DNA of 64,000 bases, taken from positions 2,418,001 to 2,482,000 of the forward strand of contig NZ_CP045121.1 of assembly GCF_011492965.1 (NCBI RefSeq). The letters run 5' to 3'. Source of the stretch: Rubrobacter marinus (GTDB taxonomy: Bacteria > Actinomycetota > Rubrobacteria > Rubrobacterales > Rubrobacteraceae). Positions 8,686 to 15,600 of the stretch are shown piece by piece (position 1 is the stretch's first letter; each line of letters opens with the position of its first letter). Position numbers and translations under genes: made by a program. The notes beneath the pieces were generated by a model. It ran no database searches. It was not told the DNA's origin and worked only from the letters and a program-made list of their open reading frames with translations.

Positions 8686-9745
8686 ATGCAGGAAGCGTCT
8701 GCCCTGGTCTCGGTGCTCGTCATCATCGCCTTCGTCGGCGGTCTCTCCCTGCTGGCGCATTGGGGAAGAAAGAACCGGGGGGCGGAGATCAGCCTGGTCG
8801 TGATCGTCCTGTTTCTCTCGTTTCTCGTAACGGGTCTGGGCGCGGTCCTGTACTTCGTCGGCAGTTCGGGCGCCGTCCCATCGAGGACCTGCCGCCCGTC
8901 CTCTCCACGACCTCGGCGCTCGTCCTCGGGCTCGCGGGCGTCCTCGGCATCGCCCTCTGCGTGCCGCCCCTGAGACGGATAACCGGCCGGTCGCGGTACG
9001 CCGGGGACGCCGGGGCCCCGAGGCGGACGACGCTACCGCGCGGACCACCTTCTGGTCGGACCCCGTGATCTTTTTCGCGCTCTGGATGTTCGTGGTGGTG
9101 CTGGCGCAGAACCTCGTCACCCTTCTCGCGTTCACCTACGCGCCGGACGCCGTCGGCGCGGTCCTCACGTCGGGTGGAAGGGTCTCGGTGCCCCTGATCA
9201 TCATCAACCAGCTGCCGCTCCTGGCGATCGGCGTCCTCGGAGTGGGGCTCGGCGTCCGGCGTAACTTCCGGGAGACGCTGGCCCGGCTGGGCTACGGCCC
9301 CATAACGGCCCGCCAGCTGGGCGTCGTCGCGCTCTTCGTGGTCGCCGCCTTGGCGCTCGAGTTCGCCGCGGACGCTTTGTTCCAGGTCCTGCAGCCCGGG
9401 CTCTACGAGCGGGTCGGGGAGATCACCGGCACCACCCAGAGCCCCATCGGCTTGAGCCTGGCCTCCGCGCTCCTCTTCGCCACGGTGATCGGTCTGGGCG
9501 CCGCCGCGGGCGAGGAGACGCTGTTCCGCGGCGCCGTGCAGCCCGCGCTCGGCATCGTGGCGGCCTCCGTGCTCTGGGCCTCCCTCCACGTCCAGTACGG
9601 ACCCTCGATCGTGGTGGCCTACATCTTCGTTCTCTCCATCGCCCTGGGCATCCTGCGCAACCGCATAAACACCACCGCGACCTTTATCGCGCACGCGGCC
9701 TACAACTTCATCAGCGTGCTGCTTACGTACTTCTTGAGCGTCTAG
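8686..9745 (+). CDS. CPBP family intramembrane metalloprotease (two frameshifts)
   Basis: Integral membrane protease of the CPBP/Abi family. The ATG at 8686 follows AAGAAAGG. The first TM helices read in one frame (ALVSVLVIIAFVGGLSLLAHW). Near 8880 the frame moves to LPPVLSTTSALVLGLAG, and near 9020 to the last frame, which starts around FWSDPVIFFALW and continues to 9745. The C-terminal domain holds the family motifs AAAGEETLFRGAVQP (the EExxxR site), ASLHVQYG and a final HAAYNF. Restored length is about 350 residues. It is the first of three CPBP genes in this window. The substrate is unknown. Confidence 0.8.
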
Positions 9746-9808
9746 GACGGAAGCGATGATGCCCGTCGAGGACCGCGGGCTGGAGAACGGTGTGTTCTTC
9801 GGGTGATC

Positions 9809-10111
9809 TTAAGCGGCGAGGGTGCCGGCGACGGGGCCACGGGCGACGTCCGGGTCGAGGTTGGTGGCGATCTGCAGGAGGAGCAGGCTGACCTCGAGAT
9901 CGAGGCCCTCGGCTATGCTCTCCAGGACGCGGGAGGAGGGGTCCTTCTCGCCGCGCTCGATCTCGGCCAGGTAGGAGATGGAGACGTGAGCCCCCTCGGC
10001 GACCTGCCTGAGGGTGAGCCCGCGCTCGTTGCGCGTCGCCCTGAGCGTCTCCCCGATCGCCGACAGCAGGTCGGTCTTTTTGGGCTGGGGTCGTATCTCC
10101 ACGGTCTTCAT
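9809..10111 (-). CDS. XRE-family transcriptional regulator, ClgR-like
   Basis: A protein of 100 residues. The HTH lies at about residues 27-80: RGLTLRQVAEGAHVSISYL then AEIERGEKDPSSRVLESIAEGL, ending with LDLEVSLLLLQIA. Size and motif resemble ClgR/PopR-type regulators of protease genes, an actinobacterial group; the target is not shown. It is immediately downstream of endonuclease IV on the same strand and converges with a CPBP protease gene. ATG 10111 overlaps the stop region of the nfo gene, consistent with an operon. Confidence 0.78.
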   Translation of the reverse strand: MKTVEIRPQPKKTDLLSAIGETLRATRNERGLTLRQVAEGAHVSISYLAEIERGEKDPSSRVLESIAEGLDLEVSLLLLQIATNLDPDVARGPVAGTLAA

Positions 10112-10121
10112 GGCCTAAATT

Positions 10122-11017
10122 CTATACCCCGCTCCGCGCTAGCGGCAACCCGCCCGCGAGCTCCTTGACGAGCCTGACCTGACCGGCGTCGACCTCGGGC
10201 GTGTCGTAGGGCGTCTCCATGAGCGCCGGCACCCCCGGCAAACCTCCGAAAAGCTCCGTCCACGCCTCCGCCGAGACGTGCCCCTCCCCTATCCTCTTGT
10301 GCCCGTCCCGCCTGCTCCCGAGCTCGTTCTTCGCGTCGTTGAGGTGCAGGAGGGCGATCCTGCCCCGAGAGCCTCCCGAAGCTCGCCTGCGACACGGCGC
10401 GCCCCCTCCGGCGTCGAGAGGTCGTGCCCCGCGACGAAGGCGTGCGCCGTGTCCACGCAGGCCTTCACCCCGGCCTCCGCGGTCACCCGGGCGAGGTCCT
10501 CGAACGTGGCACATAGCTGCGTCCCGGCCCCACCGAGTTCTCGACGACGGGCTCCGCCGGGCGGCGCTCCCCCGACTCGCCGCCCGCGATCTCCCGCGCC
10601 AGGCCGAGCCCCTCGACCAGGCGCTCCATCCCGCCTCCTCCCCGTCGCCCCGTGGCTCCCGGAGTGGACCACGACGTAGCGGGCGCCGACGGCCCCGGCC
10701 ACGACGAGCTCCGCCGCGAGGACCTCGGCCGAGCGCCTGCGGTGGTCCGGGTCCGGCGAGGCGAGGTTGATGAGGTACTTGGCGTGTACGACCACGGGGG
10801 AGAGCCCGGCCTCCCGCGCCCCCTCGACGAACTCCTCCGCGTCGGGGCGGGGCTGGGGAACGGCCCAGCCCTGCGGGTTGGAGACGAAGATCTGGACCGC
10901 CTCCAGGCCCTGCTCGCGGGCGAGGCGCAGCGTGTTCTTTACGAGCCCGCCCGAGGTCGGCAGGTGCCTCCCCACCCTCGTCGTGCGCGCGGCCCCGTTG
11001 TGTTCCGGCTCGGACAT
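10122..11017 (-). CDS. nfo: deoxyribonuclease IV (endonuclease IV), frameshifted
   Basis: AP endonuclease of base-excision repair, a TIM barrel with three zinc ions. Seen: VGRHLPTSGGLVKNTL at the N terminus, VQIFVSNPQGW, VVVHAKYLINLASPD, YVVVHSGSHG, then an out-of-frame stretch (about 10540-10640), then GTQLCATFEDLARVTAEAG, KACVDTAHAFVAGHDL, and after another shift near 10370 LLHLNDAKNELGSRRDGHKRIGEGH and PALMETPYDTPE. The metal ligands His, Glu and Asp fall in these motifs. At least three single-base corrections are needed, in C/G runs. The ATG at 11017 is seven nt downstream of a TAGAAT -10, with no ribosome-binding site. Confidence 0.85.
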
Positions 11018-11024
11018 GCGGAGG

Positions 11025-11030
11025 ATTCTA
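11025..11030 (-). promoter_or_regulatory. -10 hexamer TAGAAT, leaderless nfo promoter
   Basis: On the minus strand TAGAAT ends seven nt before the nfo ATG at 11017. Transcription would then start at or next to the start codon. Confidence 0.5.
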
Positions 11031-11039
11031 GCGCGAGCG

Positions 11040-11066
11040 TTGTCCTCGCGTGGTGGGAGATATAAT
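11040..11066 (+). promoter_or_regulatory. promoter, TTGTCC / TATAAT
   Basis: A perfect TATAAT at 11061-11066 lies 15 nt after TTGTCC at 11040-11045 and 36 nt before the ATG at 11103. The nfo promoter fires the other way about 30 nt upstream, so this is a compact divergent promoter region. Confidence 0.55.
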
Positions 11067-11102
11067 CGACGGAAGTTTTCGAGCACGGAGGGAGCGGTTC
11101 TT

Positions 11103-11561
11103 ATGGCCGTCGAAGGCAAGGTCGCGAAGATAATGGGCAAGGGCGAGATCGTGGTAAACCGGGGCCGCCAGCACGGCGTGCGGGCGGGCATGCTCTTCGA
11201 GATCTTCGCCCCGGAGGGCGAGGAGGTCTGGGACCCGGACACCGGCGAGACCCTCGGCACGGTCGAGGACGTGAAGGCGAAGGCCGAGGTGACGGAGGTG
11301 AAGGAGAAGCTGGCCGTCGCCCGCCTCTCCGACGCGGGCTCCCCGTTCGGGGGCGTGGGCGCCGCCGGGCTGGGCGAGATGCAGGAGAACCTCCAGCGCA
11401 TCTTCGGGCAGATGTTCGGGGACAACGTCCAGGTGCAGGGCTTCGGCATGAACCCGAAGGACTCCGGCGCCGAGGACCTGGAGGACCTGCTCGGCGGCCC
11501 GCTCCAGGACCTGAGCAAGGTCCAGGTCGGGGACGCCGTCCGCGAGATCAAGCGCCGCTAG
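11103..11561 (+). CDS. hypothetical protein with FlgT-C-like beta domain
   Basis: A protein of 152 residues. ATG 11103 follows GGAGGGAGCGG. The N-terminal half (about 1-75) alternates short beta strands around KGEIVVNRGRQHGVRAGML and GTVEDVKAKAEVTEVKEK, resembling the small barrel found at the C terminus of FlgT and in related regulators. The second half is Gly/Met-rich (GAAGLGEMQENLQRIFGQMF) and ends in a basic KRR. It lacks a signal peptide and membrane segment, so it is probably cytoplasmic. Function unknown. The rhomboid gene follows 19 nt downstream. Confidence 0.6.
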   Translation: MAVEGKVAKIMGKGEIVVNRGRQHGVRAGMLFEIFAPEGEEVWDPDTGETLGTVEDVKAKAEVTEVKEKLAVARLSDAGSPFGGVGAAGLGEMQENLQRIFGQMFGDNVQVQGFGMNPKDSGAEDLEDLLGGPLQDLSKVQVGDAVREIKRR

Positions 11562-11580
11562 CGGCGCACTCGACGCCTCT

Positions 11581-12273
11581 TTGGCCTTCTCGCGCCTCCC
11601 GGTAACCTTCAGCCTCATAGCGGCCTGCGTCGTCGTCTACGTCGGCCTGGCGAGCACGGGCGCGTCCGGGACCGTCCTGAACTGCCAGCCGACGGGCGGA
11701 GGCCCGATCGCGGGCTCCCTGATCCCGGTGTGCGTCGCCGAGGGCCAGCCGTGGCGCCTCGTCACGAGCATCTTCCTGCACTCGGGCGTGACGCACCTGC
11801 TGCTGAACATGCTCTCGCTCTACTTTCTCGGCTCCTTCGCCGAGGCGTCGTTCGGACGGGGCCGCTTCTTCGCGATGTACGGCCTGAGCGGGATCGCGGG
11901 CGGCCTCGCCTACCTCTACTGGAGCGTCTTTACCGGCGCGTTCGGGCAGCCGGCCGTCGGGGCGTCGGGCGCCATCTTCGGCCTGCTCGGCGGCGTCTTC
12001 GGCTACGCCATCAGGCGCGGCACCTTCTCCGCCCGCGACCCCGTAATAGGGCAGCTCCTCCTCCTGACCGGCATAAACCTCTTCCTGGGCTTCTCGATAC
12101 CGAACGTCTCCAACGCCGCCCATCTCGGCGGCCTCGCGGGCGGCCTGGTCTACGGCTTCCTGCTCGCCCCGACGGTCTTCTCGCAGAAGAGGTTCGCCCC
12201 CTTCGTCCCCGCCGTGATCACGTTGGGCATCGAGGTGATACTGCTCGGCGTCTGGTACGTCCTCGTCCTCTAG
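11581..12273 (+). CDS. rhomboid family intramembrane serine protease
   Basis: A protein of 230 residues with about six TM helices. The catalytic Ser is in QPAVGASGAIFGLLGG (about residue 128) and the catalytic His in SNAAHLGGLAGGLVYG (about residue 179). The upstream structural motif HSGVTHLLLNMLSLYFLG is the typical HxxxN helix. An extended loop with CQPTGG and VCVAEGQPWRL sits between TM1 and TM2. It starts at TTG 11581, 19 nt after the previous stop. All active-site elements are present, so it should be active. Substrates are unknown. Confidence 0.9.
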   Translation: MAFSRLPVTFSLIAACVVVYVGLASTGASGTVLNCQPTGGGPIAGSLIPVCVAEGQPWRLVTSIFLHSGVTHLLLNMLSLYFLGSFAEASFGRGRFFAMYGLSGIAGGLAYLYWSVFTGAFGQPAVGASGAIFGLLGGVFGYAIRRGTFSARDPVIGQLLLLTGINLFLGFSIPNVSNAAHLGGLAGGLVYGFLLAPTVFSQKRFAPFVPAVITLGIEVILLGVWYVLVL

Positions 12274-12322
12274 CCCCGGAGGACACGCTCGACGCCCGGG
12301 CGGCGCGCCTCTCCGGGAACCC

Positions 12323-13051
12323 TTAGTGGCCGAGGACGAGGGTCAGGACGAGGGTGGTGGCGATCAGGGTCCCGGCGAAGATGGGGCCCGCGAGCCTGCC
12401 GGCGCTCCCGGTCTGGGTCTCGGGGAGCAGGTGGGCGGCGCCCATGTACGCGAGCACGCCCCCGGCGGCCCCGGTCAAGACCCCGAGGGCCCCCTCGCCC
12501 GGCACGGGCAGGGCCACCGTGGAGAGGGCGGCGAGCGGGATGGCGAGCCCCAGCGCCAGGATCGTGCGCACCATCCTGGCCCGCGTCGCGCTCGTGGCCA
12601 CGAGGATCGCGGCGAGCGAGAGGCCGACCGGCACCTGGTGTACGAGGATGCCCAGCCCGAGCAACCCCGAGACGGCGCTGGATTCCCCAGTGGCCGCCCC
12701 CAGCACGAAGCCGTCGGCGAGGTTGTGCACGGCCAGCCCCAGAAAGAGCGGCCAGAGCGCGCCCTCGAAGTCCCCGTCCTCGGAGAGGTGGGCGGCGTGA
12801 ACGCGGCCCATCGCCTCGGCCAGGAACAGCAGCACGAACCCCGCGACGAACCCCCCGATGGCCGCCGTCCCGGCCATCTCCAGCCCCTCGGGGAAGAGAT
12901 CCGCGAACGCGAGGGCCAGCAGGATGCCGGCCGCCACGGCCGCCGAGAGGGAGCGCCTCGGCCCGTTGGCCCTCTTCCCGAACAGCGCCACGAGGCTCGC
13001 CCCGGAGAAGCCGACCGTCGCGATCAGGGCCAGCAGCAGAACCCCGCTCAT
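12323..13051 (-). CDS. ZIP family metal transporter
   Basis: Probable zinc (or other divalent metal) transporter in the cytoplasmic membrane, 242 residues, about eight TM helices. The transport-path motifs are HNLADGFVLG (residue about 108) and HQVPVGLSLAAIL (about 137), with a His-rich loop AHLSEDGD between TM3 and TM4 and AAHLLPE near the end. It lies 88 nt downstream of a Fur-family regulator on the same strand, and a 19-bp inverted repeat resembling an actinobacterial Zur box lies in that gap. Direction is normally import for this family; zinc control is inferred from the box. Confidence 0.87.
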   Translation of the reverse strand: MSGVLLLALIATVGFSGASLVALFGKRANGPRRSLSAAVAAGILLALAFADLFPEGLEMAGTAAIGGFVAGFVLLFLAEAMGRVHAAHLSEDGDFEGALWPLFLGLAVHNLADGFVLGAATGESSAVSGLLGLGILVHQVPVGLSLAAILVATSATRARMVRTILALGLAIPLAALSTVALPVPGEGALGVLTGAAGGVLAYMGAAHLLPETQTGSAGRLAGPIFAGTLIATTLVLTLVLGH

Positions 13052-13106
13052 GCGCCCCCCATCCCCCGGCCGCTCCGCCCGGCCCCGATGGGACCAACGC
13101 GCCGCA

Positions 13107-13125
13107 GTTGAAACACTTTTTCAAC
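13107..13125. promoter_or_regulatory. Zur-like operator before the ZIP gene
   Basis: Perfect 7-5-7 inverted repeat GTTGAAA-CACTT-TTTCAAC in the gap between the Fur-family gene and the ZIP gene. Its core TGAAACACTTTTTCA matches 11 of 15 positions of the Streptomyces Zur box as I remember it (TGAAAATGATTTTCA). Confidence 0.6.
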
Positions 13126-13139
13126 GGTGGGCAAAACTC

Positions 13140-13532
13140 TCAGAGGCATTCCGCGCACCTGCCGTATACCTCCACGCTATGGGAACGGACCTCGAACCCC
13201 GGCTCTCGGGTGGGGATCCGGGCCGGGTCCAGGGGGCACTCCTCGAACTCCGAGATGTCGCCGCAGGACTCGCAGATCATGTGATGGTGGTGGTCCTCGG
13301 CGATCTCGTACCGCGCCCCGTCGCCGAGGTCCAACCGGCGCACGAGCCCGAGGGACCCGAGGAGGTCGAGCGTCCGGTACACCGTGACCATCCCGACCCC
13401 GGGACAGCGCGCCCGGATCTCCTCCAGGCTCTGGTGCTGCTCCGCCGCCAGCGCCCCCAATATCGCCACCCGCTGCGGCGTCGCCTTGTACCCGCGGCCC
13501 CGCATCTTCCCGACCGCGCCCTCAACGCTCAA
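13140..13532 (-). CDS. zur: Fur-family metalloregulator, probably Zur
   Basis: A protein of about 130 residues. The winged-helix N-terminal part is GYKATPQRVAILGAL ... GMVTVYRTLDLLGSLGLVRR. The metal-binding part has DHHHHMICESCGD and, at the end, YGRCAECL, giving two CxxC pairs for structural zinc. TTG 13532 is chosen because a GAGAGG-type purine stretch precedes it; TTG 13559 and ATG 13505 are alternatives. Zur rather than Fur is inferred from the ZIP neighbour and from two TGAAA-N5-TTTC boxes, one before this gene (13561-13575) and one before ZIP. Confidence 0.8.
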   Translation of the reverse strand: MSVEGAVGKMRGRGYKATPQRVAILGALAAEQHQSLEEIRARCPGVGMVTVYRTLDLLGSLGLVRRLDLGDGARYEIAEDHHHHMICESCGDISEFEECPLDPARIPTREPGFEVRSHSVEVYGRCAECL

Positions 13533-13560
13533 ACAACCCACCCCGCCTCTCCGCCGCAAC

Positions 13561-13575
13561 TGAAAACTTTTTTCG
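13561..13575. promoter_or_regulatory. second Zur-like operator, before the Fur-family gene
   Basis: TGAAAACTTTTTTCG lies just upstream of the Fur-family gene. It has the same TGAAA and TTTTC half-sites and the same spacing as the box before ZIP, and suggests autoregulation. Confidence 0.5.
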
Positions 13576-13634
13576 TTTGCAGGTTATCAGGCGGGGTGGG
13601 CTGGGGCAACCCCTCCCGGTTCTAGGAGGCCGGG

Positions 13635-14612
13635 CTAGGAGGCCGGGCGCTTGGGCAGGCTGACGTAGACGTAGGCGTTCTCGTACTTGGCGAGGCCCAG
13701 GCGTCTGGCGACGGCGGGGGTGAGGTCTATGCCCGCGGGGTTCAGGACCTCGCGGCCGAACTCGTCCTTGCCGCGGTTGTAGTTCTCGAAGAACGCGGCC
13801 CTCGCCTCCGGCTTGCCGCGCGGCAGGTCCTTCCACATCGTCCGCTTCGCCACCGGGTCCCACCAGTTGTCGTAGGTGTTCCAGGGGCCGACCTCCTTGA
13901 TCGGGGCGCTGACCCGGCGCCCGTTGAGGGTCAGCGTGGTCCTGTAGCCCCCGGCGAACTTGAGCTTGCGGTGGGGCATGGCGACCTCGAAGGTGGTGTA
14001 ACCGATGTACTGGGTTGCGAAGATCCGGTACGTCCCCGGCGGCCGGGTGGCCCTGGTGCCCCTCTCGGAGCCCGCGGTGTTCGCGCCTGCCTCCCGGACC
14101 TCGTCCCTCCACTGCTCCTCGACCCAGGCTTCCAGCTCGTCCGCCCTGCCGTTCGGGAGGGTAGCCTCGACGGACCTCTTCGTCCCGCCGACGACCCGGC
14201 GCACCTTGCCGGAGTAGCCGGAGGCGGAGATCCTCTCCCGCTTCTCGGCGGTCGAGAGCCCGCGGCTACCGGCGAGTATCCTCTCGCTCTCGGCGTACAC
14301 CCCGGCGAGTGTCCTGTTCTCGGCGCGGGTCCTGGCGAGCACCTCGCGGACCTGGGCGTCGCTCAGGCCGAACTCCGCGCGGAACTCCTCGACGTTCTCC
14401 GGTTCGGAGAGCAGGTAGGAGAGGACGGGCTTGTCCGGGTCGTTGTAGGCGGAGGCGGCCCCGTCCGGCCCGCTCTGCGCGTCCGAGCGCGTGCTCAGGA
14501 TCGCAACCCCCGCCAATGCCACGGCGGCGAAGAGGACGAGGAAGCGCAAGAGCGCCGCCCTCCCGCCCGAACCGCCGGTCAGAGCACCAGCATCCCTCTG
14601 AAAGTACCTCAC
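13635..14612 (-). CDS. secreted or membrane-anchored protein with C-terminal beta-barrel-like domain
   Basis: A protein of 325 residues from GTG 14612, after GGAGGGGGG. A basic N terminus leads into a TM/signal segment (LLRFLVLFAAVALAGVAIL, about residues 22-40). A helical middle domain (about 75-150) contains FGLSDAQVREVLARTRAENR. The C-terminal domain has YIGYTTFEVAMP, a GYRTTLTLNGRRVSAPI stretch and EVGPWNTYDNWWDP. I have seen that last motif in secreted actinobacterial proteins with double-psi barrel or cell-wall-binding folds, but the function is not established. Probably acts outside the membrane. It stands alone between zur and lgt. Confidence 0.6.
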   Translation of the reverse strand: MRYFQRDAGALTGGSGGRAALLRFLVLFAAVALAGVAILSTRSDAQSGPDGAASAYNDPDKPVLSYLLSEPENVEEFRAEFGLSDAQVREVLARTRAENRTLAGVYAESERILAGSRGLSTAEKRERISASGYSGKVRRVVGGTKRSVEATLPNGRADELEAWVEEQWRDEVREAGANTAGSERGTRATRPPGTYRIFATQYIGYTTFEVAMPHRKLKFAGGYRTTLTLNGRRVSAPIKEVGPWNTYDNWWDPVAKRTMWKDLPRGKPEARAAFFENYNRGKDEFGREVLNPAGIDLTPAVARRLGLAKYENAYVYVSLPKRPAS

Positions 14613-14736
14613 GGAGCCCCCCTCCAGTATGGCTCGCCCCCGCGTTGAGGCGGGGACGAAATTAGTTAGCCCTCAGGCTAGCAACGGGAGCGTCCCACGT
14701 CAACGGAGGGGATCACGCGCCCGCGGCAGGGGTTGC

Positions 14737-15570
14737 CTAGCCCGCGGAGGGCCGCTTCCTGCCCGTGCTCGCGTGGCGGAGGAAGAAGATAAGGGCGAAG
14801 GTCAGGGCGAGCACCGAGGCGACGAAGAGGTTGCCCCGGAAGTCCCCGAGGAGGAAGGCCGGGTCTATGCGCAGGGCCTCCACGAAGAAACGCCCGACCG
14901 AGTAGAGGCTCACGTAGAGGAGGAAGATGTCGCCGTTCTTCAGGCGCGAGTCGAAGCGGCGCGCGATGTAGAGGAGCACGAAGAAGACCAGGAGGTTCCA
15001 GATCGACTCGTAGAGGAACGTGGGGTGGAAGGACGCCGCGTCCGCGAAGCCCTGGGGCCGGTTCTCCGGCGCGATGCGGATGGCCCACGGCAGGTCGGAC
15101 GGACGGCCGAAGAGCTCCTGGTTAAAGTAGTTCCCCCAACGGCCGATGGCCTGGGCGAGGATCAGGCCGGGCGCCACGGCGTCGGCGAACATGAGCGGGC
15201 TGATGCCGCGGAAGCGCGCGAAGATCAAGACGCCCAGGAAGCCGCCCACGACCGCGCCGTAGATCCCCAGCCCCCCGTTCCACACCTCGAAGACGCCGGG
15301 GAACGGGTCGTCGGCGTAGAGATCGTAGTCCGTCAGCACGTGGTAGACGCGCGCCCCGACGAAGCCCAGAGGGACGACGAAGAAGAGCGCGTCGAGCGCG
15401 AGGGCGCCGTCGTGGCCCCTGCGGGCGAGCTCCCGGGAGGTGATAAAGGTCGCGACCGCGATCCCGAGGGCGATGCACAGGCCATACCAGCGCATGGCTA
15501 AGGGGCCGGCCTCGAAGATGATCGGGGACGGCGGGCTCGGCAGCGAGAGGGCCATCAGGACGTGCGACAA
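14737..15570 (-). CDS. lgt: prolipoprotein diacylglyceryl transferase
   Basis: Transfers diacylglycerol from phosphatidylglycerol to the lipobox Cys of prolipoproteins in the cytoplasmic membrane. A protein of 277 residues with seven TM helices. Signatures: MRWYGLCIALG near residue 26, VGARVYHVLTD, NGGLGIYGAVVGG, the hallmark AIGRWGNYFNQELFG, and HPTFLYESIWN. Family length is about 260-300, so it is complete. Starts at TTG 15570 after AAGGAG. It is 30 nt downstream of PBP2 on the same strand and probably cotranscribed. The Gly-rich lipoprotein at 44210 would be one substrate. Confidence 0.93.
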   Translation of the reverse strand: MSHVLMALSLPSPPSPIIFEAGPLAMRWYGLCIALGIAVATFITSRELARRGHDGALALDALFFVVPLGFVGARVYHVLTDYDLYADDPFPGVFEVWNGGLGIYGAVVGGFLGVLIFARFRGISPLMFADAVAPGLILAQAIGRWGNYFNQELFGRPSDLPWAIRIAPENRPQGFADAASFHPTFLYESIWNLLVFFVLLYIARRFDSRLKNGDIFLLYVSLYSVGRFFVEALRIDPAFLLGDFRGNLFVASVLALTFALIFFLRHASTGRKRPSAG

Positions 15571-15600
15571 CGGAACTCCTTCACTCGCGCCGGTCCCCCC

